Assembly (NCBI GenBank): GCA_913056375.1
Contig: CAJXNF010000175.1
Location: forward strand, 1-6,337
Origin: an uncultured Pseudomonadota bacterium
GTDB taxonomy: Bacteria > SAR324 > NAC60-12
DNA: 6,337 bases
Reading direction: 5' to 3'
How positions within the stretch are numbered: position 1 is the stretch's first letter; each line of letters opens with the position of its first letter. Shown in pieces: positions 4,965 through 6,337 of this stretch. Made by a program: the position numbers and the translations under genes. The notes beneath the pieces were generated by a model, which saw only the letters and a list, made by a program, of their open reading frames with translations, made no database searches and was not told the origin of the DNA.

Positions 4965-6337
4965 ATGAGCGAAAGCAAATGTCCCGTCATGCACGGTGGC
5001 AACACCGGACAAGGCAACAGTGTCACCAAGTGGTGGCCGCAGTCCCTGAACCTAGACATCCTGCACCAACACGGTGCCCGGACCAACCCAATGGATTCCG
5101 GCTACAACCATCGGGAAGCCGTCAAGGCCCTGGACTTTGAAGCCGTCAAAAACGACGTCAAGGCCCTGATGACCGAAAATCAGGATTGGTGGCCCGCAGA
5201 CTGGGGTCACTATGGCGGACTAATGATCCGTCTCGCCTGGCACTCTGCCGGATCCTACCGCATGGGTGACGGCCGTGGTGGTGCCGGAACGGGCAACATC
5301 CGCTTCGCTCCCCTGAACTCCTGGCCAGACAACGCCAGCCTGGACAAGGCGCGCCGACTATTGTGGCCCGTCAAGAAAAAGCATGGCAACGCTCTGAGTT
5401 GGGCCGACCTCATTATCCTCGCTGGCAACATGGCCTACGAATCGATGGGTTTCAAAACCTTCGGCTTTGGCTTCGGTCGTGAGGACATCTGGGGTCCTGA
5501 GCAGGACATCAACTGGGGGATGGAGAACGAGTTTCTCGCTCCGTCGGAAAATCGCTACGAAGACCTCGACGATGCCTCGACGCTGTACAATCCCCTGGCA
5601 GCTGTGCACATGGGTCTGATCTATGTGAACCCCGAAGGAGTGAATGGGCAACCCGATCCGGCCCGCACTGCGCTCCACGTCCGCGAGACCTTTGCCCGCA
5701 TGGCGATGAATGATGAAGAGACCGCAGCTCTGACCTGCGGTGGACACACCGTCGGGAAAGCCCATGGCGGGGGCGACCATGCCAACATCGGCCCAGCACC
5801 CGAAGGATGCCCCGTCCACTCCCAGGGCTTTGGCTGGAACAACCCAGGCATGGACGGCAAGGCGACCAACGCCTTCACCTCTGGAATTGAAGGTGCCTGG
5901 ACCAAGCACCCCACCCAGTGGGACATGGGCTACTTCGACTACCTCTTCGGCTACGAGTGGGAGCTGACCAAGTCGCCGGCCGGTGCCAACCAGTGGAAGC
6001 CGGTGGATATGCCGGAAAGCGAGATGCCGGTCGACCCGACCGACCCGGCCAAGCGCGCTATGCCGCTGATGACCGACGCTGACATGGCGATGAAGGCAGA
6101 CCCGATCTACAACGAAATCTGCCAGAAGTTCCGCGCTGATCCGGACTACTTCGCTGACACCTTCGGCCGTGCGTGGTTCAAGCTGACCCACCGCGATATG
6201 GGGCCGAAAAGCTGCTACCTGGGTGAGGAAGTGCCTGCCGAAGACCTGATGTGGCAGGATCCGATCCCGGCGGTGGATCACGAACTGGTGAATGACGCCG
6301 AGATCGCCGACCTCAAAGGCAAAATCCTGGCCTCTGG
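4965..6337 (+). CDS. katG: Catalase-peroxidase, N-terminal 457 residues (cut by window end)
   Basis: A cytoplasmic haem enzyme that destroys hydrogen peroxide by catalase and peroxidase reactions. The visible part covers the catalytic N-terminal domain and the beginning of the linker; the family is about 720-740 residues. Distal haem residues R89, W92 and H93 lie in MIRLAWHSAGSYR. The KatG-specific crosslink trio W92, Y220 (GLIYVNPEG) and M246 (ARMAMND) is present, as are the proximal H261 (GGHTVGKAHG), S306 (TSGIEGAW, equivalent to Mycobacterium tuberculosis S315), W312, D373 and the mobile-arginine equivalent R410 (HRDMGP). All expected active-site residues are therefore kept, so it should be active. 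C417 replaces the arginine of the usual GPKSRY. Proline codons change abruptly from mixed CCC/CCA to almost only CCG between 5910 and 5976. It lies behind furA, which probably controls it. Confidence 0.96.
   Translation, partial: MSESKCPVMHGGNTGQGNSVTKWWPQSLNLDILHQHGARTNPMDSGYNHREAVKALDFEAVKNDVKALMTENQDWWPADWGHYGGLMIRLAWHSAGSYRMGDGRGGAGTGNIRFAPLNSWPDNASLDKARRLLWPVKKKHGNALSWADLIILAGNMAYESMGFKTFGFGFGREDIWGPEQDINWGMENEFLAPSENRYEDLDDASTLYNPLAAVHMGLIYVNPEGVNGQPDPARTALHVRETFARMAMNDEETAALTCGGHTVGKAHGGGDHANIGPAPEGCPVHSQGFGWNNPGMDGKATNAFTSGIEGAWTKHPTQWDMGYFDYLFGYEWELTKSPAGANQWKPVDMPESEMPVDPTDPAKRAMPLMTDADMAMKADPIYNEICQKFRADPDYFADTFGRAWFKLTHRDMGPKSCYLGEEVPAEDLMWQDPIPAVDHELVNDAEIADLKGKILAS

Noticed and set aside
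5358..6281. 307-codon open frame on the minus strand
   Set aside because: It lies fully inside katG, antisense to a gene whose whole active site is recognisable. The predicted protein has the histidine-, valine- and arginine-rich make-up of an antisense shadow, and no family is recognised.

Overview
The window carries seven protein-coding genes, all on the + strand, from a bacterium of moderate base composition (roughly half G+C by eye). Both end genes are cut by the window edges. No tRNA, rRNA, CRISPR array, insertion sequence or phage gene is visible. I cannot name the lineage. A class I fructose-1,6-bisphosphatase and a tandem HupE/UreJ pair point to a Gram-negative, probably free-living aerobe. 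The FurA, in contrast, reads like the actinobacterial FurA found next to KatG. Two genes start with TTG.

Layout. Positions 2-169 are the end of a HupE/UreJ-type membrane protein, followed after 22 nt by a second, diverged member of the same fold (192-791) that lacks canonical metal-site residues. A lone GNAT acetyltransferase follows (950-1450). A 205-nt AT-rich spacer with two palindromes and a probable promoter leads into fbp (1656-2708). The fbp stop codon overlaps the ATG of murF (2708-4081), giving a tight pair that links sugar-phosphate metabolism to peptidoglycan precursor synthesis. A 329-nt gap (4082-4410) holds a candidate promoter, a stem-loop with a T-run and several dyads. It precedes furA (4411-4863, TTG start with a strong Shine-Dalgarno) and katG (4965 to the window edge), an oxidative-stress regulator and catalase-peroxidase pair.

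How the genes work together. FurA probably represses its own transcript and katG through peroxide- or metal-sensitive DNA binding, as in mycobacteria. fbp and murF are probably co-transcribed and translationally coupled. The HupE-like pair probably acts in nickel or cobalt handling, but the partner genes that would show this lie outside the window.

No previously undescribed system is evident. The most interesting signals are an abrupt proline-codon switch inside katG near 5910-5976 (mosaic gene or chimeric assembly), the structured leader before furA, the perfect palindrome in the fbp promoter region, and the degenerate HupE paralogue.
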